A program made the position numbers and the translations under genes. This document shows positions 18,754-28,471 of a DNA stretch of 64,000 nt, piece after piece. Under the pieces are notes generated by a model. The model was given only the letters and a program-made list of their open reading frames with translations, searched no databases and was not told the origin of the DNA. Every line of letters starts with the position of its first letter. Positions within the stretch are counted from its first letter, which is position 1. Source of the stretch: Flavobacterium sp. HSC-61S13 (lineage in GTDB: Bacteria; Bacteroidota; Bacteroidia; Flavobacteriales; Flavobacteriaceae); assembly GCF_024171535.1 (NCBI RefSeq), contig NZ_JALJZV010000012.1, positions 1 through 64,000 of the forward strand, in the 5' to 3' direction.

Positions 18754-19437
18754 ATGGGGAAGTGTGAACAATGTATTGTACGAGAATTTAGTTCCTTAAA
18801 AGCTTTAACAAGAGAAGAACTTCTAACAATCTCTGATTCAAAAAGTTCTGTTGAAGTTAAGAAAGGTGAAATTCTTTTTAACGAAGGTGATAATTTAAAT
18901 GGGGTTTATTGTGTAAAAGAAGGTGTTTGCAAATTGACCAAACTAAATTCTAACGGAAAAGACACGATTTTAAAATTAGTCACTAAGGGTGAATTGTTAG
19001 GTCAACGTTCGATGATCAATGAGGAGGCGTCTAATTTAAGTGCTGTCGCCTTAGAGGACATGAAGGTTTGTTTTATTCCGAAGACCGATGTTATGAAATA
19101 TTTCTCTGAGAACAATAAATTTTCATTGCTCATCACCAAAGACATCTGTAATCACCTCAAAGATGCCGATCAGGTTTTAGTCAATCATACGCATAAAACC
19201 GTTAAAGAACGTTTGGCTATCGTGCTACTAGGTCTTCATGAAATAGCAGGTATCGATTCCATCACCGGTTCTTTAAACATTCAACTCTCCAGAGAAGATC
19301 TTGCCAATATGGTTGGTACAGCCACTGAAAGCTGCATTCGACTATTGTCTGAATTTAAAAAAGATGGTTATATTGAGTTAACTGGAAAAAAAATTGTCAT
19401 TAAAAGATTTGATCAATTAAAGAATCTTGCGGAGTAA
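18754..19437 (+). CDS. Crp/Fnr-family regulator, probable oxygen-responsive regulator of cco genes
   Basis: The 227-aa protein has an N-terminal CEQC pair at residues 4-7, a cyclic-nucleotide-type beta-roll sensor (VKKGEILFNEGDNLNGVYCVKEG) and a C-terminal winged helix with LSREDLANMVGTATESCIRLL. The cysteines and the place beside ccoI point to an Fnr-like oxygen sensor, but the cysteine pattern is not that of E. coli Fnr, so cluster binding is inferred. I chose ATG 18754. An in-frame ATG at 18694 lies inside the Fnr box and upstream of the -7 promoter element, so it cannot be the start of an mRNA from that promoter. Confidence 0.85.
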   Translation: MGKCEQCIVREFSSLKALTREELLTISDSKSSVEVKKGEILFNEGDNLNGVYCVKEGVCKLTKLNSNGKDTILKLVTKGELLGQRSMINEEASNLSAVALEDMKVCFIPKTDVMKYFSENNKFSLLITKDICNHLKDADQVLVNHTHKTVKERLAIVLLGLHEIAGIDSITGSLNIQLSREDLANMVGTATESCIRLLSEFKKDGYIELTGKKIVIKRFDQLKNLAE

Positions 19438-19518
19438 AAAGCTTTTATTTATATAAATTCAATCTTAAAAAGCGATACAGTTTATCTTTTAAATGATAAA
19501 AAAATGTATTTTCGCAGT

Positions 19519-20529
19519 ATGATGAATAAAAGTGATATAGAGGGAGTAAAAACATTAATCAGTACTCCAAAAAGAATAAGTATAATCCCACACCGCAATC
19601 CAGACGGTGACGCTATGGGTTCTACATTAGGTTTATACCATGTATTAAAACAAATGCAACACGAGGTGCAAGTAATTGCGCCAAATGCTTTCCCAGATTT
19701 CTTAGCCTGGATGCCCGCTGCAGATCAAGTACTCGTATTTGAAGAAAACAAGAAAAAAGCCACAGAAAAACTTCAGCAGTCGGACATCGTTTTTACATTA
19801 GATTTTAATGTACTATCAAGAACTGGTGATGCTATGACCTCGGTTTTAGAAAGCTTGGACACTACTTTTGTGATGATAGATCATCATCAAATGCCGGCTG
19901 ACTATGCCAAATTCACTTTTTCAGATACCACTTACGGCTCTACTTGCGAATTATTATACATTTTACTACAAGAGCTCGATTTAGATGCTCTAATAAATAA
20001 AGACGCTGCAAATTGTATCTACACTGGAATCGTAACCGATTCAGGTTCTTTTCGCTTTCCGAAAACCACCTCTCAAACGCATCAAGTCGTAGCATCCTTA
20101 ATTGAAAAAGGAGTCAATAATCCAGAAATCCACAATGCTTTATTCAACAACAGCAGCTACAATCGTTTACAGTTGTTAGGAAGAGCCTTACAGAATATGG
20201 TTATTCTACCCGAATTCAGAACCTCTTACCTCTATTTGACGGAAGACGAACTCAACCAATTTCACCATAAAAAAGGAGATACCGAAGGTTTTGTCAATTA
20301 TGGACTTTCTATAGATGGGATTGATTTTACCGCATTTTTCACCGAAAACAAAGAAGAGGGAATTATCAAAATTTCATTCCGATCACTCGGCGATGTGGAT
20401 GTCAATGAATTTGCAAGAACCCATTTTGAAGGCGGCGGACATATTAATGCTGCAGGAGGTAAGTCTACCTTATCACTACCAGAAACCCTAGAAAGATTCA
20501 AATCTATTATAGCTTCTACTAAATCATAG
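19519..20529 (+). CDS. nrnA: DHH-family phosphoesterase (NrnA-type nanoRNase/pAp phosphatase)
   Basis: The roughly 336-aa enzyme has the DHH motifs HRNPDGDAMGS near the N-terminus, TLDFNVLSR, MIDHHQMP and VTDSGSFRFP. The C-terminal DHHA1 domain contains GGGHINAAGG. These coordinate the two metals that cleave short RNAs and 3'-phosphoadenosine 5'-phosphate. The start is probably ATG 19519 or 19522. An earlier in-frame ATG at 19504 overlaps TATTTTCG (19507-19514), which looks like the -7 promoter element. gldI starts 3 bases after the stop, so the two are cotranscribed. Confidence 0.88.
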   Translation: MMNKSDIEGVKTLISTPKRISIIPHRNPDGDAMGSTLGLYHVLKQMQHEVQVIAPNAFPDFLAWMPAADQVLVFEENKKKATEKLQQSDIVFTLDFNVLSRTGDAMTSVLESLDTTFVMIDHHQMPADYAKFTFSDTTYGSTCELLYILLQELDLDALINKDAANCIYTGIVTDSGSFRFPKTTSQTHQVVASLIEKGVNNPEIHNALFNNSSYNRLQLLGRALQNMVILPEFRTSYLYLTEDELNQFHHKKGDTEGFVNYGLSIDGIDFTAFFTENKEEGIIKISFRSLGDVDVNEFARTHFEGGGHINAAGGKSTLSLPETLERFKSIIASTKS

Positions 20530-20532
20530 TTT

Positions 20533-21081
20533 ATGAAAAAGACCGCTTTCCTATTGAGTTTTTTTATTAGCATTTGTCTTTTAACGAGTTGCAAAGAAAC
20601 AGAAGCACGAAAACCCGTCGCCAAGAGCACTGGAAATCCAGCCATGAGTTCTGCAGAACGCAATAAAGAGCAAAACAAAGCAGAAGAACAACTTTTAAAA
20701 GAATTTATGGCTAAGGATAGCCTGAAACAATATATTTCTTCAAATCAAGGATTTTATTATATTTACGAGCATCAAAACGTCAGAGACTCCATCCGTCCAC
20801 AGAAAGGAAATCTGGTAGAATATGAATACGAGATTAGCGATTTAGAGGGCAACATACTGTATTCCAAAGCGAATATCGGTATCAAAAGCTACCTAGTAGA
20901 CCAAGAGGATCTTTTGATCGGATTGCGTCAAGGGCTTAAATTGATGAAAAAAAATGAGCAAGTGACTTTTATATTTCCATCGCATTTAGCCTATGGTTAT
21001 AGTGGAGATCAAGATAAAATAGGAATTAATCAACCCCTTGTATATAATGTTCACCTGATCAATATACAAAAAGAACAATAA
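20533..21081 (+). CDS. gldI: GldI, gliding-motility FKBP-type lipoprotein
   Basis: A 182-aa lipoprotein with signal peptide and lipobox (LLTSCKE, Cys at about residue 20). A charged linker is followed by an FKBP-type peptidyl-prolyl isomerase domain (residues about 90-180, ending LVYNVHLINIQ; HLAYGYSGDQDKIGINQPL is the typical FKBP loop). GldI helps fold envelope proteins of the gliding and type IX secretion machinery in Flavobacteria. The nrnA-gldI-PPIase gene order is as I recall it from flavobacterial genomes. It overlaps nothing and is followed after 10 bases by another PPIase gene. Confidence 0.85.
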   Translation: MKKTAFLLSFFISICLLTSCKETEARKPVAKSTGNPAMSSAERNKEQNKAEEQLLKEFMAKDSLKQYISSNQGFYYIYEHQNVRDSIRPQKGNLVEYEYEISDLEGNILYSKANIGIKSYLVDQEDLLIGLRQGLKLMKKNEQVTFIFPSHLAYGYSGDQDKIGINQPLVYNVHLINIQKEQ

Positions 21082-21091
21082 AAACTATAAA

Positions 21092-22174
21092 ATGAAAAAA
21101 ATGACCAGTTTATTTCTTAGCTTAATTGCTGTAATGTCAGCCTGTAGCTCTCCAAAAGAGCAATACGGAGACGGCTTATACGCCGATATCCAAACTAGTA
21201 AAGGGCATATTGTTATACAACTAGAATACGAAAAGGCACCGATGACCGTTGCAAATTTTGTATCCCTAGCAGAGGGAACCAACCCCTATGTAGACAAAAA
21301 ATACAAAGGCAAACCTTATTATGACGGACTTACTTTCCACAGAGTAGTCAATGACTTTATGATACAAGGCGGTGATCCAAACGGAGACGGTCAAGGTGGT
21401 CCAGGTTACGTATTCAAGGATGAGTTTGTCGAAGGACTTACTCATGATAAAGCAGGAGTTCTTTCTATGGCCAACAGTGGACCAACAACTAATGGAAGTC
21501 AATTCTTTATCACTCATAGAGCAACGCCACATCTAGATGGAGTTCACAGTGTATTTGGACACACCATCAAAGGCATTGAAGTAGTCAACGCTATCCAACA
21601 AGGTGACAAAATTGAAAAAATCACCATTGTTCGCGAAGGTAAAGAGGCTAAAAAATTTAACGCTGCCAAAGAGTTTAAAAAATATTTTGAAGAAGAAGCC
21701 AAAGCTCAACAAGACAAAAAAGCAAACCTTGAAAAAGCACAAGCTAAATACCAAGCTCTTTTTGCAGATCTTCAAAGTAAAGCAACTAAAACCGATTCTG
21801 GTCTAAGTTATGTAATCACCAAAAAAGGAAACGGAACCAAACCCGTTCACGGACAAGACGTATTTATTCATTATGCAGGATTTTTCGAGGATGGAAGATT
21901 ATTTGATAGTAGCCATGAAGACCTTTCAAAAGAATTTGATATTTTCAACCCTAGAAGAGCTGCAGCCAATCAGTATATTCCAATCCCTTTTAAATTTGGA
22001 AACAAACAAGGTTTAATCCCTGGATTTATCGAAGGACTGGAGCAAATGAGTTTCGGAGACACTGCGGTCATCTTTATTCCTGCACATTTAGGATATGGAG
22101 AGCGCGGTATGGGAATGATCCCACCAAACACCAATTTGGTTTTCGAACTACAACTGTTGGAAAAACAAAACTAA
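21092..22174 (+). CDS. Lipoprotein with fused cyclophilin and FKBP peptidyl-prolyl isomerase domains
   Basis: A 360-aa lipoprotein (lipobox MSACSS, Cys at residue 18). Residues about 30-190 are a cyclophilin domain with FHRVVNDFMIQGGDPNGDG, SMANSGPTTNGSQFFI and HSVFGHTIKG. After a lysine/alanine-rich coiled-coil linker (about 195-235), residues about 245-358 form an FKBP domain (VFIHYAGFFEDGRLFDSS and PAHLGYGERG). Two unrelated isomerase folds on one periplasmic or outer-membrane-anchored chain suggest a folding factor for exported proteins. It is third in the nrnA-gldI operon and ends at a strong terminator. Confidence 0.9.
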   Translation: MKKMTSLFLSLIAVMSACSSPKEQYGDGLYADIQTSKGHIVIQLEYEKAPMTVANFVSLAEGTNPYVDKKYKGKPYYDGLTFHRVVNDFMIQGGDPNGDGQGGPGYVFKDEFVEGLTHDKAGVLSMANSGPTTNGSQFFITHRATPHLDGVHSVFGHTIKGIEVVNAIQQGDKIEKITIVREGKEAKKFNAAKEFKKYFEEEAKAQQDKKANLEKAQAKYQALFADLQSKATKTDSGLSYVITKKGNGTKPVHGQDVFIHYAGFFEDGRLFDSSHEDLSKEFDIFNPRRAAANQYIPIPFKFGNKQGLIPGFIEGLEQMSFGDTAVIFIPAHLGYGERGMGMIPPNTNLVFELQLLEKQN

Positions 22175-22180
22175 ATTTTA

Positions 22181-22211
22181 AAGGAGCACTGAAAAGCGCT
22201 CCTTTTTTTTT
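22181..22211 (+). terminator. Terminator of the nrnA-gldI-PPIase operon
   Basis: AAGGAGCACT (22181-22190), a GAAA tetraloop, then AGCGCTCCTT (22195-22204) form a 10-bp stem with one mismatch, followed by a run of ten T that overlaps the stem's end. It begins 6 bases after the PPIase stop codon. Confidence 0.9.
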
Positions 22212-22521
22212 GCTTTAAGTTACCCACTGATTACAACCTTTTACAAATACTTGTGCGCGCAACAAACAACCAACACCTCTCTGTTCCGCTATCAGAAAAG
22301 AACCAATAAAGCAGCTTACAAGCCAAATCCAATAAGCAAATAAAAACATCACTGCACCCGAATACAAAGTATCACTACCAATAACTACTAGGTTAAAACT
22401 AGTATGTCTTCATATAAAAGAATCGCCATAGAACAACGATACAACACTGCTCAGTCAATACCCAAAAAAAAAGGGATCGCCTACAATGGCGATCCCTTTT
22501 CATATTATATACACTAAAGAT
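22212..22521. other. Gene-free spacer between convergent operons
   Basis: About 310 bases separate the PPIase terminator from the secA stop. No frame or RNA structure is convincing in 22212-22460. The right end holds the secA terminator. Confidence 0.5.
22465..22500 (-). terminator. Terminator of secA
   Basis: A 12-bp perfect stem (AAAGGGATCGCC at 22471-22482 with GGCGATCCCTTT at 22489-22500) and a 6-base loop. On the minus strand a run of T follows (A-run 22465-22473). It lies 21 bases beyond the secA stop. Confidence 0.9.
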
Positions 22522-25500
22522 TTATTCTTCAACAAGCACCCATTCTCCTGAATTCAACAAAGCTTCTGCTTTTTTAAATTTCATGGTTTCAACTTCTCCT
22601 GTCATCACTTTTCTAAGTGTTACGGTATCATTTCTATTGATTTTCGGAGCATCTCTTACGATAGTTTCCTGAACCGGCTGTTGATGCTGCAAGGTTTCTC
22701 CCGCTTGATTCTGACGCACTTTTTCAACCGTCTCTTCAATATTCAGCACTTCTTCTTTAGAAATTTGATAGTCATCTGCTTTTCTCACTTCTTTCGGAGC
22801 TTCTTGCACCGGTGGGTTCTGTACTGGCAAATCACCTTTCATCAAGAATGAAATCACCTCTTGATTTATATCCCCTAAGGTTTTCTTAAAGAGATTAAAT
22901 GCTTCAAATTTATAGATTAGCAAAGGATCTTTTTGCTCATGAACAGCTAATTGCACAGACTGTTTTAATTCGTCCATTTTTCTCAAATGTTTTTTCCAAG
23001 CTTCATCAATAATAGATAAAGTAATATTCTTTTCAAAATCATTCAACAAAGTCATCCCTTGAGAATTATAGGCCTTCTCTAAATCAGTAACGATATTTAA
23101 GTTTTTAAGCCCATCTGTAAACGGAACAACAATACGCTCGAATTGTCCTTTATTATTTTCGTAAACATTTTTAATCACTTTAAAAGCCTCTTCTGCACTA
23201 CGTACAGATTTCTCTCCATAACTATTAAAAACAAACTCATATAATTTATTCGTCAATTCCCCTTCAGATAGTTTTCTAAATTCATCTTCAGAAAAAGGCG
23301 ATCCCGCTCCAAAATAACGAATTAATTCAAACTCGAAATTTTTATAATCACCAGCACCTTTACTTTCTACAACTACGTTTTCACAGAAGTCATACATCAT
23401 ATTAGCGATATCCACTTTCAATCGTTCTCCGAATAAAGCGTGTTTTCTTCTCTTATACACTACCTCTCTTTGAGCATTCATTACGTCATCATATTCTAAT
23501 AAACGCTTACGAATACCAAAGTTATTTTCTTCGACTTTTTTCTGAGCTCTTTCAATTGATTTAGTCATCATAGAATGCTGAATCACCTCTCCTTCTTTAA
23601 GTCCCATTCTATCCATAACCTTAGCCACTCGTTCAGATCCGAACAAACGCATTAAGTTATCTTCTAATGAAACATAGAACTGAGAGCTTCCCGGATCCCC
23701 TTGACGTCCTGCACGTCCTCTTAACTGACGGTCAACTCGACGAGAGTCATGACGCTCTGTACCGATAATCGCTAAACCTCCAGCTTCCTTAACTTCTTTC
23801 GAAAGTTTGATATCCGTTCCACGACCAGCCATATTCGTAGCAATAGTCACTACTCCAGCCTTACCAGCCTCTTCAACGATTTGCGCCTCTTGCTTGTGCA
23901 TTTTAGCATTCAATACATTATGAGTAATTCCTCTCATTTTTAATGAACGGCTCAATAATTCTGAGATTTCTACTGAAGTTGTACCAATCAAAACCGGTCT
24001 TCCCGCTTCTGATAATGCTACTACATCATCGATTACAGCTTTAAATTTCTCACGAACGGTACGATAGATCAAATCTTCTTTGTCAATACGTGATATACCG
24101 CGATTCGTTGGAATCTCGATAACGTCTAATTTATATATTTGTAAAAACTCTCCTGCTTCCGTCGTTGCCGTACCGGTCATACCAGATAGTTTTTTATACA
24201 TTCTAAAGTAGTTTTGCAAAGTTACCGTTGCAAAAGTTTGAGTAGCCGCTTCAATTTTCACGTTTTCCTTAGCCTCAATCGCTTGATGCAAACCGTCGGA
24301 ATAACGACGACCATCCATGATACGTCCCGTTTGTTCGTCAACAATTAAAATTTTGTTTTCTATAACAACGTATTCTGTATCTTTTTCAAATAAAGTATAA
24401 GCTTTAAGCAATTGACTCAAGGTATGAATACGCTCGCTTTTCACTCCAAAATCTTGAAACAAACGCTCTTTCTGCTCCGTTTCCTCGTCTTTAGACAAGT
24501 TCATCTTTTCGATACGAGTCATTTCCATTCCGATATCCGGTAAAACAAAGAAAGTCTCATCAGTATCTTGAGAAAGGAATTTAATACCGTTATCGGTCAA
24601 TTCAACTTGATTGTTCTTTTCTTCAATAACAAAATACAAGGCTTCATCCACTTTGTGCATGTCACGATTGTTATCTGCCATATATTGATTTTCGGTTTTT
24701 TGAAGAATTTGTTTTACTCCTTCTTCACTCAAAAACTTAATCAATGCTTTATTACGAGGTAAACTACGGTAAGCTCTCAACAATTGAAAACCACCATCTT
24801 TAGTATTTCCTTCGCGAATCAATCTCTTTGCTTCTGTCAAAAATCCATTAGCCAATTTACGTTGTAATTCAACTAAATTGTGAATTTTCGGTTTTAACTC
24901 ATTAAACTCATGACGATCTCCTTCTGGTACAGGACCAGATATAATCAATGGTGTTCTAGCATCATCAATCAATACCGAATCGACCTCATCGACTATGGCA
25001 TAATTGTGTTTTCTTTGAACCAATTCTTCTGGTGTATGAGCCATATTATCTCTCAAATAATCGAAACCAAATTCGTTATTTGTACCATAAGTAATATCTG
25101 ACAAATAAGCTTTACGTCTTCCTGGAGAGTTTGGTTGATGTAAATCAATACAATCTACAGACATACCGTGGAACTCAAAAAGCGGTGCTTTCCAAGCGCT
25201 ATCACGTTTTGCCAAGTAATCGTTGACCGTAACTAAGTGTACTCCGTTACCAGTCAAGGCATTTAAGTAAAGCGGTAAGGTTGCAACTAAAGTTTTACCC
25301 TCACCTGTTTGCATCTCTGCAATTTTACCTTGATGCAATACCACTCCACCGATCAACTGAACGTCGTAGTGAATCATATCCCAAGTCACCTGTTTTCCAG
25401 CAGCCGACCAAGTATTTGCCCAATAAGCTTTATCTCCATCAATGGTGATATAAGGTTTTTCTAAGGCAAATTCTTTGTCTTTCTCCGTAACAGTTACTTC

Positions 25501-25887
25501 AACTGTTTCATTTTCCTTAAAACGTCTTGCTGTTTCTTTCACCACAGCAAATGCTTCTGGTAAAATCTCCATCAAGGTTTTTTCTGTCAAAGCATAAGCT
25601 TCTTTCTCCAATGCATCGATAGAAGAGTAAATAGTCTCTCTTTTATCAATATCGTTGGTTTTTTCAATTTCCTCTTTATAGGAAGCAATCTTAGCATCTT
25701 TTTCTGCTTTAGATTGTTGAATTTTTTCTTTAAAATAAAAGGTCTTAGCACGTAGTTCGTCATTAGACAAACTTGAAAGCGACCCTTCATAAGATCTAAT
25801 TTTATCAATTAAAGGCTGTATTTCTTTGATATCTCTTTGCGATTTATCTCCTACAAAAGCCTTTAATATGGTGTTTATGAGATTCAT
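22522..25887 (-). CDS. secA: SecA, preprotein translocase ATPase
   Basis: The 1121-aa motor drives secretion through SecYEG. Walker A is MQTGEGKTLVATLPLYL near residue 190. The DEVD box is in YAIVDEVDSVLIDDARTPL. Motif III-VI elements include TNMAGRGTDIKLS and QLRGRAGRQGDPGSS. An insertion of roughly 90 residues after the DEAD region (about 325-430) makes it longer than E. coli SecA, as in other Bacteroidota. The usual C-terminal zinc-binding CxCx8CH tail is absent; the protein ends in an acidic SGEWVLVEE. TAATTTTG at 25930-25923 upstream is a likely -7 element. Confidence 0.96.
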   Translation of the reverse strand: MNLINTILKAFVGDKSQRDIKEIQPLIDKIRSYEGSLSSLSNDELRAKTFYFKEKIQQSKAEKDAKIASYKEEIEKTNDIDKRETIYSSIDALEKEAYALTEKTLMEILPEAFAVVKETARRFKENETVEVTVTEKDKEFALEKPYITIDGDKAYWANTWSAAGKQVTWDMIHYDVQLIGGVVLHQGKIAEMQTGEGKTLVATLPLYLNALTGNGVHLVTVNDYLAKRDSAWKAPLFEFHGMSVDCIDLHQPNSPGRRKAYLSDITYGTNNEFGFDYLRDNMAHTPEELVQRKHNYAIVDEVDSVLIDDARTPLIISGPVPEGDRHEFNELKPKIHNLVELQRKLANGFLTEAKRLIREGNTKDGGFQLLRAYRSLPRNKALIKFLSEEGVKQILQKTENQYMADNNRDMHKVDEALYFVIEEKNNQVELTDNGIKFLSQDTDETFFVLPDIGMEMTRIEKMNLSKDEETEQKERLFQDFGVKSERIHTLSQLLKAYTLFEKDTEYVVIENKILIVDEQTGRIMDGRRYSDGLHQAIEAKENVKIEAATQTFATVTLQNYFRMYKKLSGMTGTATTEAGEFLQIYKLDVIEIPTNRGISRIDKEDLIYRTVREKFKAVIDDVVALSEAGRPVLIGTTSVEISELLSRSLKMRGITHNVLNAKMHKQEAQIVEEAGKAGVVTIATNMAGRGTDIKLSKEVKEAGGLAIIGTERHDSRRVDRQLRGRAGRQGDPGSSQFYVSLEDNLMRLFGSERVAKVMDRMGLKEGEVIQHSMMTKSIERAQKKVEENNFGIRKRLLEYDDVMNAQREVVYKRRKHALFGERLKVDIANMMYDFCENVVVESKGAGDYKNFEFELIRYFGAGSPFSEDEFRKLSEGELTNKLYEFVFNSYGEKSVRSAEEAFKVIKNVYENNKGQFERIVVPFTDGLKNLNIVTDLEKAYNSQGMTLLNDFEKNITLSIIDEAWKKHLRKMDELKQSVQLAVHEQKDPLLIYKFEAFNLFKKTLGDINQEVISFLMKGDLPVQNPPVQEAPKEVRKADDYQISKEEVLNIEETVEKVRQNQAGETLQHQQPVQETIVRDAPKINRNDTVTLRKVMTGEVETMKFKKAEALLNSGEWVLVEE

Positions 25888-25922
25888 AAATTATGTGTTA
25901 ATTATATTATACTGTGTGTAAA

Positions 25923-25962
25923 CAAAATTAAATAAAAAAAAAGCCTCTACTGAGACTTTTTC
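25923..25962 (-). promoter_or_regulatory. secA promoter abutting the terminator of the DUF2795 gene
   Basis: On the minus strand, TAATTTTG (25930-25923) matches the -7 consensus and would give a leader of about 30 bases before secA. Immediately upstream is a small hairpin (AAAAAG-C-CTC, loop TACT, GAG-A-CTTTTT, about 25938-25961) that starts 10 bases after the stop of the DUF2795 gene and probably ends that transcript. Confidence 0.5.
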
Positions 25963-25971
25963 TATTATTAT

Positions 25972-26193
25972 TTAGTATTCATCCTCGTTCCAAAGATAAT
26001 CTTCGTCGGTAGGATAATCTGGCCATATCTCTTCCATGGACTCATAGATTTCCCCTTCGTCTTCGATGGATTGAAGGTTTTCAACCACTTCCAGTGGAGC
26101 CCCTGTTCTAATTGCATAATCAATAAGTTCATCCTTCGTGGCAGGCCACGGAGCATCGCTTAAATAGGATGCTAATTCTAATGTCCAATACAT
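25972..26193 (-). CDS. DUF2795 family protein
   Basis: A 73-aa acidic protein. The N-terminal half, MYWTLELASYLSDAPWPATKDELIDYAIRTGAP, is the DUF2795 domain. The C-terminal half is aspartate/glutamate-rich (WPDYPTDEDYLWNEDEY). It is conserved next to secA in flavobacterial genomes as I recall them. Its function is not known. It has its own -7 element on the minus strand, TATTTTTG at 26223-26216, and a hairpin after its stop. An overlapping frame in the same region is not protein-like. Confidence 0.85.
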   Translation of the reverse strand: MYWTLELASYLSDAPWPATKDELIDYAIRTGAPLEVVENLQSIEDEGEIYESMEEIWPDYPTDEDYLWNEDEY

Positions 26194-26327
26194 CTTAATC
26201 GATTTAAGTTTTTTGCAAAAATAATTTTATTACTGAAATAATCAAGTCTTTTTTATATTTTTTATGATAAAGTTAAGAACATTTATTATATCACCTTAGA
26301 AAAGCTCTTAAAAAGCCCCGTGTTTAA

Positions 26328-26906
26328 CTATTCTTTGTCTTGACGAGGAATCCATTTCACTTCCTTTGCGTGCAGGTCAAAAGTCAATTTTCGTGCCAGT
26401 ACAAACAGATAGTCAGAAAGTCTGTTTAAATACTTCAAAACAAATTCATCTGTCGGTTCTGACTCATTTAATTGTACTGACAAGCGCTCTGCTCTACGAC
26501 AAACACACCTTGCTATATGACAGTATGACACTGTCGTATGTCCACCCGGTAATACAAAGTGGGTCATCTGTGGCAGATAGGACTCCATGGTATCAATTTC
26601 ATTTTCTAAAAATTCTATATCAGCTTCCGTGATTTTCGGAATATTCAATCGTTCTTTCCCGTTTTTCAAAATTGCTTTATCCGGGTCTGTCGCCAATATA
26701 GCACCAACAGTAAACAATCGATCTTGAATTTCAATTAGCGCTTCCTGATAAAGCACATTGATCTCTTGATCGCGTATCAATCCAATATAAGAGTTTAGCT
26801 CATCAACCGTTCCATAACTCTCTATGCGGATATGATGCTTTGGAACACGTGTTCCCCCAAATAAGGCTGTGGTACCTTTATCTCCTGTCTTAGTATAAAC
26901 CTTCAT
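26328..26906 (-). CDS. ATP:cob(I)alamin adenosyltransferase, PduO type
   Basis: The 192-aa four-helix-bundle enzyme transfers the adenosyl group of ATP to cob(I)alamin, making coenzyme B12. The N-terminal ATP-binding motif is KIYTKTGDKGTT-like (VYTKTGDKGTTALFGG, residues 3-18), then IESYGTVDELNSYIGL. The C-terminal helix holds HIARCVCRRAERLSVQL. Length is normal. It is cotranscribed with the ABC ATPase gene, 16 bases upstream. I see no cobalamin riboswitch in front of the pair. Confidence 0.92.
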   Translation of the reverse strand: MKVYTKTGDKGTTALFGGTRVPKHHIRIESYGTVDELNSYIGLIRDQEINVLYQEALIEIQDRLFTVGAILATDPDKAILKNGKERLNIPKITEADIEFLENEIDTMESYLPQMTHFVLPGGHTTVSYCHIARCVCRRAERLSVQLNESEPTDEFVLKYLNRLSDYLFVLARKLTFDLHAKEVKWIPRQDKE

Positions 26907-26922
26907 AAAATATTTTCTTTAT

Positions 26923-27612
26923 TTATTTAATTCTCGTATCGCTCTCTACTACTCCATCTCTTAATCGAATAATCCGATGCGCATGTTCCGCAATATCTTC
27001 TTCGTGTGTCACCAAAATAACCGTATTACCATTTGCATGAATCTCATTAAATAATCCCATGATTTCAACAGAAGTTTTAGAATCTAAATTTCCCGTTGGC
27101 TCATCTGCCAAGATAATCGACGGTTTGTTTACCAATGCTCGCGCAACCGCAACACGTTGTCGTTGCCCTCCAGAGAGCTGATTAGGCTGGTGATCCATTC
27201 TATCAGAGAGTCCAACCTGCTTTAAGACTTCTTCAGCCCTTAAATTGCGCTCCTGTTTCGAATAGCCAGCATAAACCATAGGCAACGCCACATTATCCAA
27301 TGCAGTCATCCGCGGCAACAGATTAAACGTTTGAAAAACAAAACCAATCTCTTTATTCCGAATTTCCGCCAACTCATCATCATTCATCTTACTGACGTCC
27401 TTATCATTTAGATAATACATCCCAGAAGATGGCGTATCTAAACACCCCAAGAGATTCATCAAGGTTGATTTTCCAGAACCCGAAGGCCCCATCAAAGCAA
27501 CGTATTCCCCCTTTTCAATAATCAGATCAATACCTTTTAAGACATATACTGTTTCACTTCCCAACGGAAAATTACGAGTAATGTCTTGTATTTTGATAAT
27601 GGGATGTTTCAT
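26923..27612 (-). CDS. ABC transporter ATP-binding protein, LolD/MacB type
   Basis: The 229-aa ATPase has Walker [16 protein letters not shown] (about residues 41-55), Q-loop [18 protein letters not shown], signature [15 protein letters not shown], Walker [14 protein letters not shown] and switch histidine [13 protein letters not shown]. These are characteristic of the LolD/MacB/FtsE-like type-VII exporter branch. No permease gene is adjacent, so the partner is encoded elsewhere. Substrates could be lipoproteins or small molecules. First gene of a two-gene operon. Confidence 0.92.
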   Translation of the reverse strand: MKHPIIKIQDITRNFPLGSETVYVLKGIDLIIEKGEYVALMGPSGSGKSTLMNLLGCLDTPSSGMYYLNDKDVSKMNDDELAEIRNKEIGFVFQTFNLLPRMTALDNVALPMVYAGYSKQERNLRAEEVLKQVGLSDRMDHQPNQLSGGQRQRVAVARALVNKPSIILADEPTGNLDSKTSVEIMGLFNEIHANGNTVILVTHEEDIAEHAHRIIRLRDGVVESDTRIK

Positions 27613-27767
27613 ATATAATTACTTATTATTTCTGACTATAGACCAGTCACCATCGATTCAATTTTCAACAAATCCATCGTTGACCGCATGACCTAAGTCG
27701 GAATATTACTCAAATAAACAAAAAATCTTTTACTATTAGTAGAATAAGTAAATTAATTGTTACAGTA

Positions 27768-28289
27768 CTAAAGCCTTATCGTGAAATGCTGTTTCAATTG
27801 CTCTTTGCGTACAAATGCCAATCCGAAATAATAAAAATCCATAGTCACTGTAATTTTAGGACTAGACACCAACTGCTGCCAAAAAACCCTTAGTTCGGCA
27901 GATTGACAGCGCTTATCAACCAAAACAAAAGCATTATTCCCCAAGCCTCTTAAGGCCTCAATAATTCCTATAGCATCTAACTTTTTCGTTTGGTCGATAT
28001 AGATCAACTGTATAGTCGTCTCTGAATTCCGCAGAGAATCCACAGAGGAAAAGAATACCGACTGCTGGGCTATTTTACCCGAAACAGGTTGATCCGATAA
28101 CCAAGCTACTTTTTGAGGCTTGAAATACGCAAATACACGTTCAACAAAAACAGCCTTTTTAGGCATCGTATCCCACACGGGGTTCTTAACATACAAACCT
28201 TGCATAATCCAATTAAAGACAAAAGGAGAATGTATGCCGTGCTCATTAGACGATTTTAACCAAAAAGAAAAGTATGCAAAAGGCCTCAT
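27768..28289 (-). CDS. Shortened, degenerate O-methyltransferase-like protein
   Basis: The 173-aa protein starts with a segment I recognise from flavobacterial methyltransferase-like proteins (NEHGIHSPFVFNW, residues 15-27) and ends with their usual tail (DFYYFGLAFVRKEQLKQHF). Relatives I recall are around 230 residues, with a SAM-binding ELG..G.S loop after FKPK. Here FKPQKVAWLSDQPVSGKI replaces that loop, and the middle of the fold is shortened. It therefore probably does not bind SAM in the standard way. It could be a non-catalytic protein or a decaying gene, though the frame is intact. Confidence 0.6.
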   Translation of the reverse strand: MRPFAYFSFWLKSSNEHGIHSPFVFNWIMQGLYVKNPVWDTMPKKAVFVERVFAYFKPQKVAWLSDQPVSGKIAQQSVFFSSVDSLRNSETTIQLIYIDQTKKLDAIGIIEALRGLGNNAFVLVDKRCQSAELRVFWQQLVSSPKITVTMDFYYFGLAFVRKEQLKQHFTIRL

Positions 28290-28471
28290 AACGCGATTTA
28301 AAATTCAGTACAGCAAAAATACAGCTTTAAAAATGCTCGAATGAATTAGCTTCGAAAAAAAACTAAAAAAAATATCATTTTTTATTAGAACCACAACTAA
28401 CTGATTACTGCAAACTTACCGCACAAAGTCGCGATTTTGCTGGGAAAAATTAAAAAAAACTTTCACTTTAG

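Noticed and set aside
26907..27767. Cobalamin riboswitch near the adenosyltransferase operon
   Set aside because: No B12-box-like sequence or long structured leader was seen upstream of the two-gene operon.
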